Shown: positions 8,477-15,915 of the stretch, one piece after another
Position numbering within the stretch: position 1 is the stretch's first letter
Layout: each line of letters opens with the position of its first letter
Source of the DNA: an uncultured Eubacterium sp.
Lineage (GTDB): Bacteria; Bacillota; Clostridia; Lachnospirales; Lachnospiraceae
NCBI GenBank assembly: GCA_934358495.1
Contig: CAKRKO010000047.1
Coordinates: forward strand, 1-20,399
Length of the DNA: 20,399 bases
Reading direction: 5' to 3'
Translations under genes and position numbers: made by a program
The notes under the pieces: generated by a model
Databases searched by the model: none
What the model saw: the letters and a program-made list of their open reading frames with translations, nothing else
What the model was told of the DNA's origin: nothing

Positions 8477-9574
8477 TCAGCTTGTCTTAAGTTCTTTCCA
8501 AAGCTGACTGTACAATGCGGTGGTATCTGCATCCAACGCCTTATATACCTCACATTTTTCCAGCGTTTCCTCACTTGGGAAAATAAGTGGATCCGTTTTG
8601 GTTTCCTCATCCAGTGCATCATACACCGCTGTATTCGGTGTCGGATAATAAATTTCCTCAAAATTTTTCATTGCAATGTCTTCTCTGCAAAGGAAATCAA
8701 GAAACTTCAATGCTCCTTCGTGGTTTTTTCCCTTTTTCATCATCATCCAGGAATCAAACCATACATTGGAACCTTCCTCCGGAACCACATATTCCAGTTC
8801 TTCATCATATTCGTTCGCCAGATATGCTTCACCTGAATAACAAACTGCCAGTGCTGCATTTCCTGCAACCATTTCTTCCCGAACTTCATCCACAAAATAT
8901 GCTTCCACGTCCGGTTTCTGCTCGATCAGAAGGTTCTGCGCCTCTTCCAGTTCCTTACGGTCTGTGGTATTCAGAGAATATCCCTTATATTTCAATGCAC
9001 ACATATATGCATCACGGATACTGTTCTGCATAATGATCTCTCCGGCATATTCTCCATTAAACAAGCTGTCCCAACTTGTAATTTCTTCATTTACCATATT
9101 TGTATTGTACAGGATTCCTACCGTTCCCCAGAAATATGGAATGCTATATTTAAGTTCAGGATCATATGACTTCGACATTTTCCAGTAAATATCTCCGATG
9201 TTATCCACATATTGCATTTTGCTGTAATCAATTTCTTCTGTTTCCCCTTCTGCGATAAGCCTCTCTATCATATAATCAGAAGAACAGATCAAATCGTAAG
9301 GAATCGTACTCGCCTTATATTTGGAATACATCTCTTCCGGTGTCGTTGCCTCCTCATAGAGTACTTTTATGCCTGTCTCCTTCTGAAACTGCTTCAACAC
9401 GGAAGTGTCAATATATTCTCCATAGTTCAATACTACAATTGTATCTTTTTCGCCTGCCTCGGACATATCTACAGAAGATTCTTCTTCTCCGGTAGCACCG
9501 CAACCAACTAAAATTCCGGTCATGGCAACACACAACGCCATTGCCACCCGGCGTTTCCAATTTCTATTTATCAT
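8477..9574 (-). CDS. potD: Spermidine/putrescine ABC transporter, substrate-binding lipoprotein
   Basis: PotD captures polyamines outside the membrane and delivers them to the PotB/PotC channel. The 365-residue protein begins with a basic and hydrophobic signal ending in the lipobox LVGC, giving lipidation at C25. The mature part opens with a polar GEEESS linker and then the periplasmic-binding fold (VLNYGEYIDTSVLKQF, then PYFWGTVGILYN as in known PotD proteins). I choose the internal ATG because AAGGTG precedes it; the earlier in-frame ATG, 13 codons upstream, has no ribosome site. It is last in the operon after potC, 71 bases away. Putrescine versus spermidine preference cannot be told by eye. 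Confidence 0.93.
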   Translation of the reverse strand: MINRNWKRRVAMALCVAMTGILVGCGATGEEESSVDMSEAGEKDTIVVLNYGEYIDTSVLKQFQKETGIKVLYEEATTPEEMYSKYKASTIPYDLICSSDYMIERLIAEGETEEIDYSKMQYVDNIGDIYWKMSKSYDPELKYSIPYFWGTVGILYNTNMVNEEITSWDSLFNGEYAGEIIMQNSIRDAYMCALKYKGYSLNTTDRKELEEAQNLLIEQKPDVEAYFVDEVREEMVAGNAALAVCYSGEAYLANEYDEELEYVVPEEGSNVWFDSWMMMKKGKNHEGALKFLDFLCREDIAMKNFEEIYYPTPNTAVYDALDEETKTDPLIFPSEETLEKCEVYKALDADTTALYSQLWKELKTS

Positions 9575-9645
9575 ACTGTCACCTTTTTCATTCACCCGGC
9601 TTCTTTCTGCCATAAATTTTTTTATCGCAATCGCCTTTTTTCTGA

Positions 9646-10440
9646 TTATCGTACCGCTGCTTTTTTTAATCTGTTCTGATGAATTCTCGGAACATAATTT
9701 ACAAGCAGTAAGACTATCAGTACTACCCCAAAGATCAATGTGGAAAGTGCATACATTTCCGGTTTTATACCACGTTTCAACTCACCGTAGATCATCGTAG
9801 ACAGGGTATTGATTCCAGCCCCTTTTGTGAAATACGTAACAACAAAATCATCCATAGACATGGTCAGTGCCATGAAAAATCCACTCATCACAGATGGGAA
9901 GATCATCGGAAGAATGACACGTACAAATGCAGTGACACTATTTGCACCAAGATCTCTTGCTGCCTCGTATACACTCATATCCATCTGCTGCAGTTTTGGT
10001 AAAATACTCAAAATGACATAAGGGATATTAAAAGTGATATGCGCCAGTAAAATGCTTACATAACCTAAATTCATAAATCTGGAAAACCACAACATCAGTG
10101 CGATACCGGTTACAATATCCGCATTCAGCATTGGAATATTTCCAACACCAAGTGTCAGTGCGTAATTTTTCTTTTTCATTGCATCAATACCGACAGCTGC
10201 CAGAAGCCCAATTCCCGTTGCAATTGCTGCTGATGCGAAACCGATGGTCAGTGTGTTCTGCAGCGCTGCCATCACATCACTGTTTTGTAACAGATCCTGA
10301 TACCACATCAGCGTAAATCCGCCCCAGACAACCCTTGATCGGGATGCGTTAAAGGAAAGCACCACAAGCACTGCAATTGGAATATATAAAAATGCAATGA
10401 TCAGTACCAGATAAAATTTCATAAAAAATCGCTTTACCAT
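9646..10440 (-). CDS. potC: Polyamine ABC transporter permease
   Basis: This is the second channel subunit of the PotABCD importer. The 264-residue protein shows about six hydrophobic helices. It has the inner-membrane component signature EAARDLGANSVTAFVRVILPMIFPSVMSG near residues 165-195, the EAA loop that docks onto the ATPase. Its ATG overlaps the end of potB by seven bases (the potB TAA lies within the first codons), with AGGAG inside potB, so the two are probably translationally coupled. Assignment to PotC rather than PotB rests on order and length. Confidence 0.92.
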   Translation of the reverse strand: MVKRFFMKFYLVLIIAFLYIPIAVLVVLSFNASRSRVVWGGFTLMWYQDLLQNSDVMAALQNTLTIGFASAAIATGIGLLAAVGIDAMKKKNYALTLGVGNIPMLNADIVTGIALMLWFSRFMNLGYVSILLAHITFNIPYVILSILPKLQQMDMSVYEAARDLGANSVTAFVRVILPMIFPSVMSGFFMALTMSMDDFVVTYFTKGAGINTLSTMIYGELKRGIKPEMYALSTLIFGVVLIVLLLVNYVPRIHQNRLKKAAVR

Positions 10441-11249
10441 ACGCTGCGCTCCTTTCCTGCATCTGTTTTAGAAGTAAACATCATGCTGATCAATACAAAG
10501 ATCATCAGCGCAATAGATAAGCCAGATCCAAGGTTCCAGTTCATACTCGTGGAAAATTCCTGTTCAATAATATTTCCAATAAGCATGATTTTACCTCCGC
10601 CCAGAATGTCCGGAATAGCAAAAGTGGTCAGTGACGGAACAAATACCATAGTGATTCCACTAATGATTCCCGGCATTGTCAACGGAATCATGATTTTTGT
10701 CAGTACCGCTTTGGGCGGTGCTCCAAGATCTCTGGCTGCCTCGAGGATATCCTCGTTCAGTTCAGTAACTGCATTGTATACAGGAAGGATCATAAATGGC
10801 AGATAATCATATACCATACCGATCACGATTGCCACATTGGAGTTTGCCAAATCCTGCCCCGGCAGTCCGAACACACCCAAAATTGCATTTATAATTCCGT
10901 TTCTAGATAGCAATAACTGCCATGCCATGATACGCAATACAAAATTCACCCACATCGGCAGGATTACAATAATCGCCATCATTCCCTGCTTTCCGATGTT
11001 CAATTTCCGCAAGATTATTGCCAAAGGATATGCCAGCACCAGACAGACAGCTGTACAGAGTAACGCCAGCCAAAGAGACATCAATAAGGCTTTTAAATGT
11101 ACCGGCTGAAAAATCGCCAGGATGTTTACCATTGTAAATCCACCGTTTCCATCTCTCAGGGCATAAAAAATAATCATCAAAATCGGCAATACCGTAAATC
11201 CAATAATCCAGATAATATACGGTGTGGCCAGTAAGCTTCTCTTATTCAT
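10434..11249 (-). CDS. potB: Polyamine ABC transporter permease
   Basis: This is the first channel subunit of the importer, 271 residues, with an N-terminal helix (IIWIIGFTVLPILMIIFYAL) and about five more. The EAA loop reads EAARDLGAPPKAVLTKIMIPLTMPGIISG near residues 165-195. Its start overlaps the last eight bases of potA, and the AGGAGG site lies in the potA coding end, again indicating coupling. The C terminus is short and basic, as in PotB. Confidence 0.93.
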   Translation of the reverse strand: MNKRSLLATPYIIWIIGFTVLPILMIIFYALRDGNGGFTMVNILAIFQPVHLKALLMSLWLALLCTAVCLVLAYPLAIILRKLNIGKQGMMAIIVILPMWVNFVLRIMAWQLLLSRNGIINAILGVFGLPGQDLANSNVAIVIGMVYDYLPFMILPVYNAVTELNEDILEAARDLGAPPKAVLTKIMIPLTMPGIISGITMVFVPSLTTFAIPDILGGGKIMLIGNIIEQEFSTSMNWNLGSGLSIALMIFVLISMMFTSKTDAGKERSVW

Positions 11250-12315
11250 TCTTTTTGATAACCTCCTGTGCGGAAGACGCCGGTTTGTGCATGATCTGGA
11301 TATTTTCCGGTTTTACATACAGACCAATTTCTGTACCTGGCTGATAAGCAATGGTACTGTGCGCCAGCCACTCAAATCCTTTGGCCTGCACTTTCATCTC
11401 ATAATGAACCCCCTTAAACAGAATCGATGTCACAATACCGTCCATCATACCCTCGCCCGGCTGTACAAATTCCATATCCTCCGGCCGGATCACTACATCG
11501 ACATTTTCATTTGGTGCAAAACCGGTATCTACACACGGGAACGGACATCCGAGAATCTCCACCAGACAATCCTTCGGCATCACACCGTCTATAATATTGC
11601 TCTCACCTATGAAATCTGCTACAAAAGCATTCTGCGGCTCATTGTAAATATCTACTGGTGTACCTACCTGCTGGATCAGTCCCTGGTTCATAACAATGAT
11701 ACGGTCAGACATGGTCAGAGCTTCTTCCTGATCATGCGTAACAAAAACAAACGTAATACCCAGCTCGTTTTTAATTTTGATCAGTTCCTGCTGCATATCC
11801 TGACGCAGCTTCAGATCCAAAGCTCCAAGCGGCTCATCCAGAAGCAGCACTTCCGGCTCATTTACAATGGCACGGGCAATGGCGATACGCTGCTGCTGTC
11901 CGCCGGAGAGAGACATCGGATGTCGGTCCTCAAATCCTTCCAAATCCACCAGTTTCAGTGCATATTTGATCTTATCCTGAATATAAGATTTACTTTTTTT
12001 CTTTAATTTCAATCCAAATGCAATATTTTCTCCAACGCTCATATGAGAAAATAAAGAATATTTCTGAAATACTGTATTAATGTGGCGCTTGTCCGGAGAC
12101 AGATTTGTAATATCCTTTCCGTCAAAAATCACCTTTCCCCCATCTGGTGTAGCAAATCCACCGATAATACGCAATGTCGTTGTCTTGCCGCAGCCGGAAG
12201 GTCCCAGCAATGTCACAAATTCATTTCTCCCAATATCAATACTCAGATCATCCAGAATCTTTTTCCCGTCAAAAGATTTCGTCAGATGCTGTAAATTTAA
12301 AATTGACTGTTCCAT
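11242..12315 (-). CDS. potA: Polyamine ABC transporter ATP-binding protein
   Basis: PotA supplies the energy for polyamine uptake. The 357-residue protein has Walker A GPSGCGKTT near residue 40, the Q-loop FQKYSLF, the ABC signature LSGGQQQR near residue 135, Walker B VLLLDEP followed by LGALD, and the switch histidine in VTHDQEEA. After residue 240 comes a TOBE-type regulatory domain (VVIRPEDMEF). I start at MEQSILN because AGGAGAG lies six bases before it; the frame runs 15 codons further upstream without a ribosome site. It follows the regulator gene by about 170 bases. Confidence 0.95.
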   Translation of the reverse strand: MEQSILNLQHLTKSFDGKKILDDLSIDIGRNEFVTLLGPSGCGKTTTLRIIGGFATPDGGKVIFDGKDITNLSPDKRHINTVFQKYSLFSHMSVGENIAFGLKLKKKSKSYIQDKIKYALKLVDLEGFEDRHPMSLSGGQQQRIAIARAIVNEPEVLLLDEPLGALDLKLRQDMQQELIKIKNELGITFVFVTHDQEEALTMSDRIIVMNQGLIQQVGTPVDIYNEPQNAFVADFIGESNIIDGVMPKDCLVEILGCPFPCVDTGFAPNENVDVVIRPEDMEFVQPGEGMMDGIVTSILFKGVHYEMKVQAKGFEWLAHSTIAYQPGTEIGLYVKPENIQIMHKPASSAQEVIKKNE

Positions 12316-12483
12316 CCCATCTCTCCTCATGTTTTTTATTTTTAAAGCGAATATTTCCAATCCGCCATTTACTCATAACCCAATAACTGCTGCGTAATTT
12401 TAGAATTAAATTACACACCTGTTAAATAATTAAGAATGTTTCCTTTTTATTACTTCACGCAACAGAATCAGGATACCCACTTT

Positions 12484-13041
12484 TTAGAAGGTTGGCGGTG
12501 TGCTTACCCACACAAACTTTGCCGGACGGCTGCCGGTATTTTCAATGTAATGATTTCTGTTCGCACAGAAATAAAAGCTTTCCCCGGATTTCACGGTATA
12601 TACTTTATCGCCAAGGTGCAGCCGGATTCGTCCGGAGATTACATAGCCGAACTCCTCGCCCTCATGAGGCTTATCCTCCTGCAGTTTTTCCTTTGGCTGA
12701 ACCACTACAAGCAGCGGTTCCATCTGATACTGCTGTGCATTCGGCACGATCCACTGGATACTATTTCCTGCTTCGTCAATTTTTTCAAAAAATGCACCTT
12801 CCGAATACACTACATGTTCTTCTTCCGTCTCCTTAAAAAATTCAGACGGTGTCGTTCCCAGACATTCGATCAAGTCCAGCAACGTTACTACTGACGGTGC
12901 CACCTGACCACGCTCCAACTGGGAAATATATCCTTTCGTCAGTTCTGACCGGTCTGCCAGTTCCTGCTGTGTCAGACCATTCTGATTTCTCAGATCTTTG
13001 ATTTTTTCTCCGATTCTGCAATTCACATAATTCGGTTCCAT
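12484..13041 (-). CDS. XRE-family regulator with cupin sensor domain (PuuR-like)
   Basis: The 185-residue protein pairs an N-terminal helix-turn-helix (about residues 9-65, GEKIKDLRNQNGLTQQELAD then SELTKGYISQLERG) with a C-terminal cupin barrel (about 105-185, PHEGEEFGYVISGRIRLHLGD). This layout and length match PuuR-like regulators, which in other bacteria control polyamine genes by binding putrescine. Its position directly ahead of potABCD suggests local control of uptake, with autoregulation through repeats at its promoter. The start is uncertain: I use the ATG giving MEPNYVN, with weak GGAAG ten bases upstream, but an ATG five codons earlier and a TTG nine codons earlier are in frame. 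The symbol puuR is not assigned because orthology is unproven. Confidence 0.9.
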   Translation of the reverse strand: MEPNYVNCRIGEKIKDLRNQNGLTQQELADRSELTKGYISQLERGQVAPSVVTLLDLIECLGTTPSEFFKETEEEHVVYSEGAFFEKIDEAGNSIQWIVPNAQQYQMEPLLVVVQPKEKLQEDKPHEGEEFGYVISGRIRLHLGDKVYTVKSGESFYFCANRNHYIENTGSRPAKFVWVSTPPTF

Positions 13042-13072
13042 GTTTCTCGCTTCCATTTCTATTATCAAACAT

Positions 13073-13148
13073 AAAGTTGACTATTACTAAACTTTTCACA
13101 CGATTTCGATTATACTATTATTAAACAGAAAGTCAACTATTATTGTTA
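13073..13148 (-). promoter_or_regulatory. Promoter and repeated operator motifs of the polyamine regulator operon
   Basis: On the minus strand TTGACT (-35, 13131-13136 complement) is followed by a 16-base spacer and perfect TATAAT (-10, 13109-13114). The plus strand shows CTATTACTAAAC (13081-13092), CTATTATTAAAC (13115-13126) and CTATTATTGTTA (13137-13148). In addition AGTTGACT (13075-13082) and AGTCAACT (13131-13138) are inverted copies. These repeats cover the spacer, the -35 and the start region, as expected for an autoregulatory operator of the XRE-cupin protein. Confidence 0.75.
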
Positions 13149-13248
13149 TTTTTTACATATTTCTTACTGTATTTTTTCCCGGACATTTCACCGCCTTTTC
13201 TATAAAGATTTCATTAGAATTATAAATTTCCTCTTTTTTTTGCACAAA

Positions 13249-13289
13249 AGCAGACGGCTTCTTTTTATGCACATAAGAAACCGCCTGCT
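13249..13289. promoter_or_regulatory. Hairpin upstream of the polysaccharide deacetylase
   Basis: AGCAGACGG (13249-13257) pairs with CCGCCTGCT (13281-13289) across a 23-base loop. One position is A-C when read as plus-strand RNA but G-U when read as minus-strand RNA, so the minus-strand fold is the better one. It is followed on minus by TTTTGTGC, giving a possible terminator against transcription entering the pot control region, or a leader structure for the plus-strand gene. Confidence 0.5.
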
Positions 13290-13329
13290 TTCATATATAT
13301 TTAGTAATCTCATATCTGAAGGAGAACCT

Positions 13330-14094
13330 ATGAAAAAGAAAAAACGCTTCTCCCTTCTGCTGCCGGTGATAGTCTGCAGCATCCTTGCCATAACTATTTA
13401 TTTCCAGATGACAACCGGAGTAATTTCTGTTAACAATACCGTAAACGGTAAAGAACTTCCGATTTATTGTGTGGATACCAAAGAACCGAAAATTGCGATT
13501 TCATTCGATGCCGCCTGGGGCAATGAGGATACCTCGCGGATTCTTGAGATTCTTGCAAAACATAATGTTCATGCAACGTTTTTTATGACGGGTGGATGGG
13601 TCGATTCTTACCCCGATGATGTGAAGGCAATTTACGAAGGTGGACACGATCTTGGAAATCACAGTCAGAATCATAAAAATATGAGTCAATTGTCCGATAC
13701 GGAAATCTTGAATGAAATCATGTCTGTGCATGAAAAAGTGAAAGCGCTGACCGGATATGATATGTTTCTTTTCCGACCGCCTTACGGGGATTATGATAAT
13801 GAAGTTATCACAGGTGTACTATCCTGTGGATATTATCCAATCCAATGGTCCATCGATAGTCTCGATTGGAAAGATTATGGCGTGGATGACATTATTACCC
13901 GGGTTTGCGACAATAAACAGCTGACCGGCGGGGCTATTATTTTGTGTCATAATGGTGCAAAATACACGGCAGATGCGCTGGATACTCTACTGACGCAGTT
14001 AGAAGAAAAGGGCTTTCAGTTTGTGCCGATTTCAGAATTGATTTATCGGGAAAATTATCATTTAGACGTGACCGGGAAGCAGATTTTGGATTAA
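13330..14094 (+). CDS. Membrane-anchored polysaccharide deacetylase (PdaB-like, CE4)
   Basis: This NodB-homology deacetylase removes acetyl groups from a cell-wall or surface polysaccharide. The 254-residue protein has a basic N terminus and one hydrophobic anchor (about residues 8-30), then the catalytic domain. CE4 motifs appear as SFDAAWG (motif 1, near residue 60), HSQNH (metal-binding H-x3-H, near 114), FRPPYGDYD (motif 3, near 152), DSLDWKD (motif 4, near 178) and ILCHNG (motif 5, near 206). Motif 1 lacks the second Asp of the common TFDDG form, as is seen in sporulation PdaB-type proteins. AGGAG six bases ahead of ATG fixes the start; 30 upstream codons in frame are not coding. It is divergent from the pot regulator. 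The exact substrate is unknown. Confidence 0.92.
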   Translation: MKKKKRFSLLLPVIVCSILAITIYFQMTTGVISVNNTVNGKELPIYCVDTKEPKIAISFDAAWGNEDTSRILEILAKHNVHATFFMTGGWVDSYPDDVKAIYEGGHDLGNHSQNHKNMSQLSDTEILNEIMSVHEKVKALTGYDMFLFRPPYGDYDNEVITGVLSCGYYPIQWSIDSLDWKDYGVDDIITRVCDNKQLTGGAIILCHNGAKYTADALDTLLTQLEEKGFQFVPISELIYRENYHLDVTGKQILD

Positions 14095-14106
14095 ATTTAG
14101 ATATTG

Positions 14107-14294
14107 AATGAATACGAAATCGGAGAAACTTTCCTCAATCGCTAACCGTTCACTACCTTCATTTCACTGCGGTTTCATCGCGCTCACTCCCACCTCTGAT
14201 AAAAGCTGGTCGGTTCCCGTTCGCGCAAAACCTTGCGAAAATCAGTCGTTCACTGAAACGCTTATTGCGGAAAGTTTCTCCGATTTCTTCATTT
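14107..14294. repeat. Palindromic repeat element A (MITE-like)
   Basis: The outer arms are a perfect 19-bp inverted repeat: GAAATCGGAGAAACTTTCC (14116-14134) and its complement at 14269-14287. After a 3-base bulge the pairing extends into AATGAA/TTCATT. Inside are smaller hairpins such as TTCGC/GCGAA near 14219-14238. No transposase and no credible gene lie within; an 82-codon frame crossing it is a by-product. It starts 12 bases after the deacetylase stop codon. It shares short blocks with elements B and C (CGCAAAACC and GCTTATT-TGCG). Confidence 0.8.
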
Positions 14295-14354
14295 ATAATA
14301 TAACGCTTACTCACTTCATAGCCCTATGCACTATACAGTCATCCCAAATACTGT

Positions 14355-14470
14355 AAAGCGGACATTCGCAATCCGCTTTCGTTACTTGCTCATGAACGCA
14401 GTCGCATCTCCTTTACCCACCGCTTAGTGCTCTACGCACTTGAAGCGGGGGAATGCTTATTCTGCGTTCA
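14355..14470. repeat. Palindromic repeat element B, copy 1
   Basis: Three nested folds are visible. AAAGCGGA/TCCGCTTT is a hairpin at the left edge. TGAACGCAG (14392-14400) pairs with CTGCGTTCA (14462-14470) as outer arms. CCGCTTAGTGC pairs with GCACTTGAAGCGG as an inner hairpin. Read on the minus strand, the inner hairpin is followed by TGGGTAA, reminiscent of the right-end hairpin of IS200/IS605 elements. A second, longer copy lies at 19864-20024. Confidence 0.85.
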
Positions 14471-14547
14471 AAAATACTTTTATTCCATTTTCGGCATAAA
14501 TAGCTCCCAAATTTATTTTTCCTGATGAGCAGTTATTAGACAACAAG

Positions 14548-14785
14548 TTCAAGTCGAACGCACGTGAGACTTGGTGCGTGATTCTGGTCAGCGAACGCTG
14601 ACATATTCTTATCAGAATCACTGCACTCTACACTTCGTTTCGGTCGGCGCAAAACCATTGTCTCCCAGACAATGTGCGCCCTCGCGGAGCGTTTATCTCA
14701 GTCGGAGATTGTACTCCCACTGAGAAAGACTTGTTATTACTCACCACTTGCAGAAGTGGGAGTCTTCTAGACTGAGATAAAATCA
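14548..14785. repeat. Structured repeat element C, copy 1 (238 bp)
   Basis: This copy matches 15024-15261 at 236 of 238 positions with no gap. Its folds are GATTCTG/CAGAATC enclosing GTCAGCG/CGCTGAC, then GCGCA plus ATTGTCT/AGACAAT/TGCGC, then the outer arms TTTATCTCAGTC/GACTGAGATAAA. The outer arms enclose ACTCCCACT/AGTGGGAGT and a CCACTT-GCAG-AAGTGG hairpin. The density of nested perfect stems suggests a functional folded RNA or single-strand DNA. It ends 15 bases beyond the stop codon of the 65-codon gene. Confidence 0.9.
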
Positions 14786-14800
14786 ATTTGGGTGCTTTCA

Positions 14801-14998
14801 CTAAATATTCTTTTCATCAGTAATATTCCACGTACTGTCCTCGTCCAGTCCCAGTTCCGTGAGCCATTCATCTTCGACTTCCAGTCGACGTGTCTCACCG
14901 TTTTCATTTTCTAATATAACCAGACATTTTAATTTTTCTCCCGGCAGTCGTTCTTCACACCCAAAGTCTGCCTCGGCAATCTGTTTGATTTTCCACAT
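14801..14998 (-). CDS. Small conserved-looking acidic protein, function unknown
   Basis: The 65-residue product is acidic, with alternating hydrophobic and charged residues (KLKCLVILENENGETRRLEV) suggesting beta strands, and has two cysteines (in FGCEE and LKCLV). AAGGAG lies ten bases ahead of the ATG. The frame extends upstream into element C2, but those codons are repeat sequence, so I use the internal ATG. I do not recognise the family. It is the only gene between two almost identical repeat copies and has no room for its own promoter except inside C2. It could be a passenger carried by the repeats or a native gene whose flanks were invaded. Confidence 0.65.
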   Translation of the reverse strand: MWKIKQIAEADFGCEERLPGEKLKCLVILENENGETRRLEVEDEWLTELGLDEDSTWNITDEKNI

Positions 14999-15023
14999 AT
15001 AAATGCACTCCTTAATACCGCTT

Positions 15024-15261
15024 TTCAAGTCGAACGCACGTGAGACTTGGTGCGTGATTCTGGTCAGCGAACGCTGACATATTCTTATCAGAATCACTGC
15101 ACTCTACACTTCGTTTCGGTCGGCGCAAAACCATTGTCTCCCAGACAATGTGCGCCCTCGCGGAGCGTTTATCTCAGTCGGAGATTGTACTCCCACTGAG
15201 AAAGGCTTGTTATTACTCACCACTTGCAGAAGTGGGAGTCTTCTCGACTGAGATAAAATCA
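15024..15261. repeat. Structured repeat element C, copy 2 (238 bp)
   Basis: This is the direct copy of 14548-14785, in the same orientation, with two substitutions (in AAAGRCTTG and TTCTMGACTG). It begins 25 bases upstream of the start codon of the 65-codon gene and ends about 65 bases from the broken ABC exporter. Its near identity to copy 1 implies recent duplication or gene conversion. Confidence 0.9.
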
Positions 15262-15267
15262 TATATC

Positions 15268-15340
15268 TATAGTGATCCTCTAAAATAACGCATCTTAATC
15301 CAGTCCATCAGAGGGTGAAATCCTGCGTCAGATATCTTTG
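15268..15340 (-). pseudogene. Possible remnant of a coding 3' end
   Basis: Just after the premature stop of the ABC fragment, the next frame reads DAGFHPLMDWIKMRYFRGSL and a stop. It looks protein-like and may be the tail of another gene joined here by deletion. It is too short to identify. Confidence 0.3.
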
Positions 15341-15915
15341 CCGCCAAGCAGGATCTTTCCGCCATCCAGTGGGTAAAACTTCGCTGCCAGTTTGGCAACT
15401 GTACTCTTTCCACCTCCGGACGGTCCTACCAGTGCAGTAACCTGTCCCTGTTTTGCAGTAAAGGATACGTCACGCAATACTGGTTTGTCTTTTTCATAAG
15501 AGAATTTTACATCAAGGGCTTTCTCTGATGCTCTCGGATAGCTGAATGATACGTTTTTGAATACGATTCCTGTTTCTGTCGGTTTCTGCTTCTGTGCAGC
15601 TTCCGGAAGTGTTTTCTCCTGAATGACTGCTTCTACACGGCTGACTGCACTCTTTGCTGCCATAAGCTGTTCGCTGGCAAACATGATTCTGTTCATCATT
15701 GTTGTGCAGACTGGTGTAAATAAAGCATAGAACAGGAAGTCAAGAACTGTTTCTTCATAAGAAATCTGTCCGCTGAGTCTGGAAAGAATGATCGTTGCAG
15801 CCGGGATCAGCAGGACGAAAGTGCTGTTTAATGCTACGGTAAATCCAGTCATCGGGATTCGGCATTTCAGCGCATATCCGGAAGCAAATTTCTCGTACTC
15901 TGTGATCGCATGGAA
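15328..15915 (-). pseudogene. ABC exporter (TM-ATPase) fragment, truncated at both ends
   Basis: The fragment starts inside the transmembrane domain (YFHAITEYEKFASGYALK, continuing into MTGFTVALNSTFVLLIPAA). It runs through the TM/ATPase linker (RVEAVIQEKTLPEA) and the start of the nucleotide-binding domain with Walker A GPSGGGKST. It then stops ten or so residues after the FYPLDGGKILLGGKDI stretch. The signature motif, Walker B and H-loop are missing, so it cannot hydrolyse ATP normally. About 195 of an expected 580 or so residues remain. The upstream end is fused out of frame to an AraC-type regulator fragment. The most likely history is deletion inside a regulator-exporter gene pair. Confidence 0.85.

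Noticed and set aside
11224..12006. 260-codon plus-strand frame opposite potA
   Set aside because: It is an antisense shadow of potA. Its translation is rich in Ile, His and Phe as expected from complementing a coding strand, and no domain is visible.
12394..12414. GTAATTT/AAATTAC hairpin between the regulator and potA
   Set aside because: A 7-bp AT-only stem without a U-tract in AT-rich DNA is too weak to call a terminator or operator.
14108..14356. 82-codon plus-strand frame
   Set aside because: It lies across palindromic element A and has no ribosome site; its codons reflect the inverted repeat rather than a protein.
14548..15261. Direct repeats as a CRISPR array
   Set aside because: There are only two copies, each 238 bp long and separated by a gene. 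No short regularly spaced repeats and no cas genes are present.
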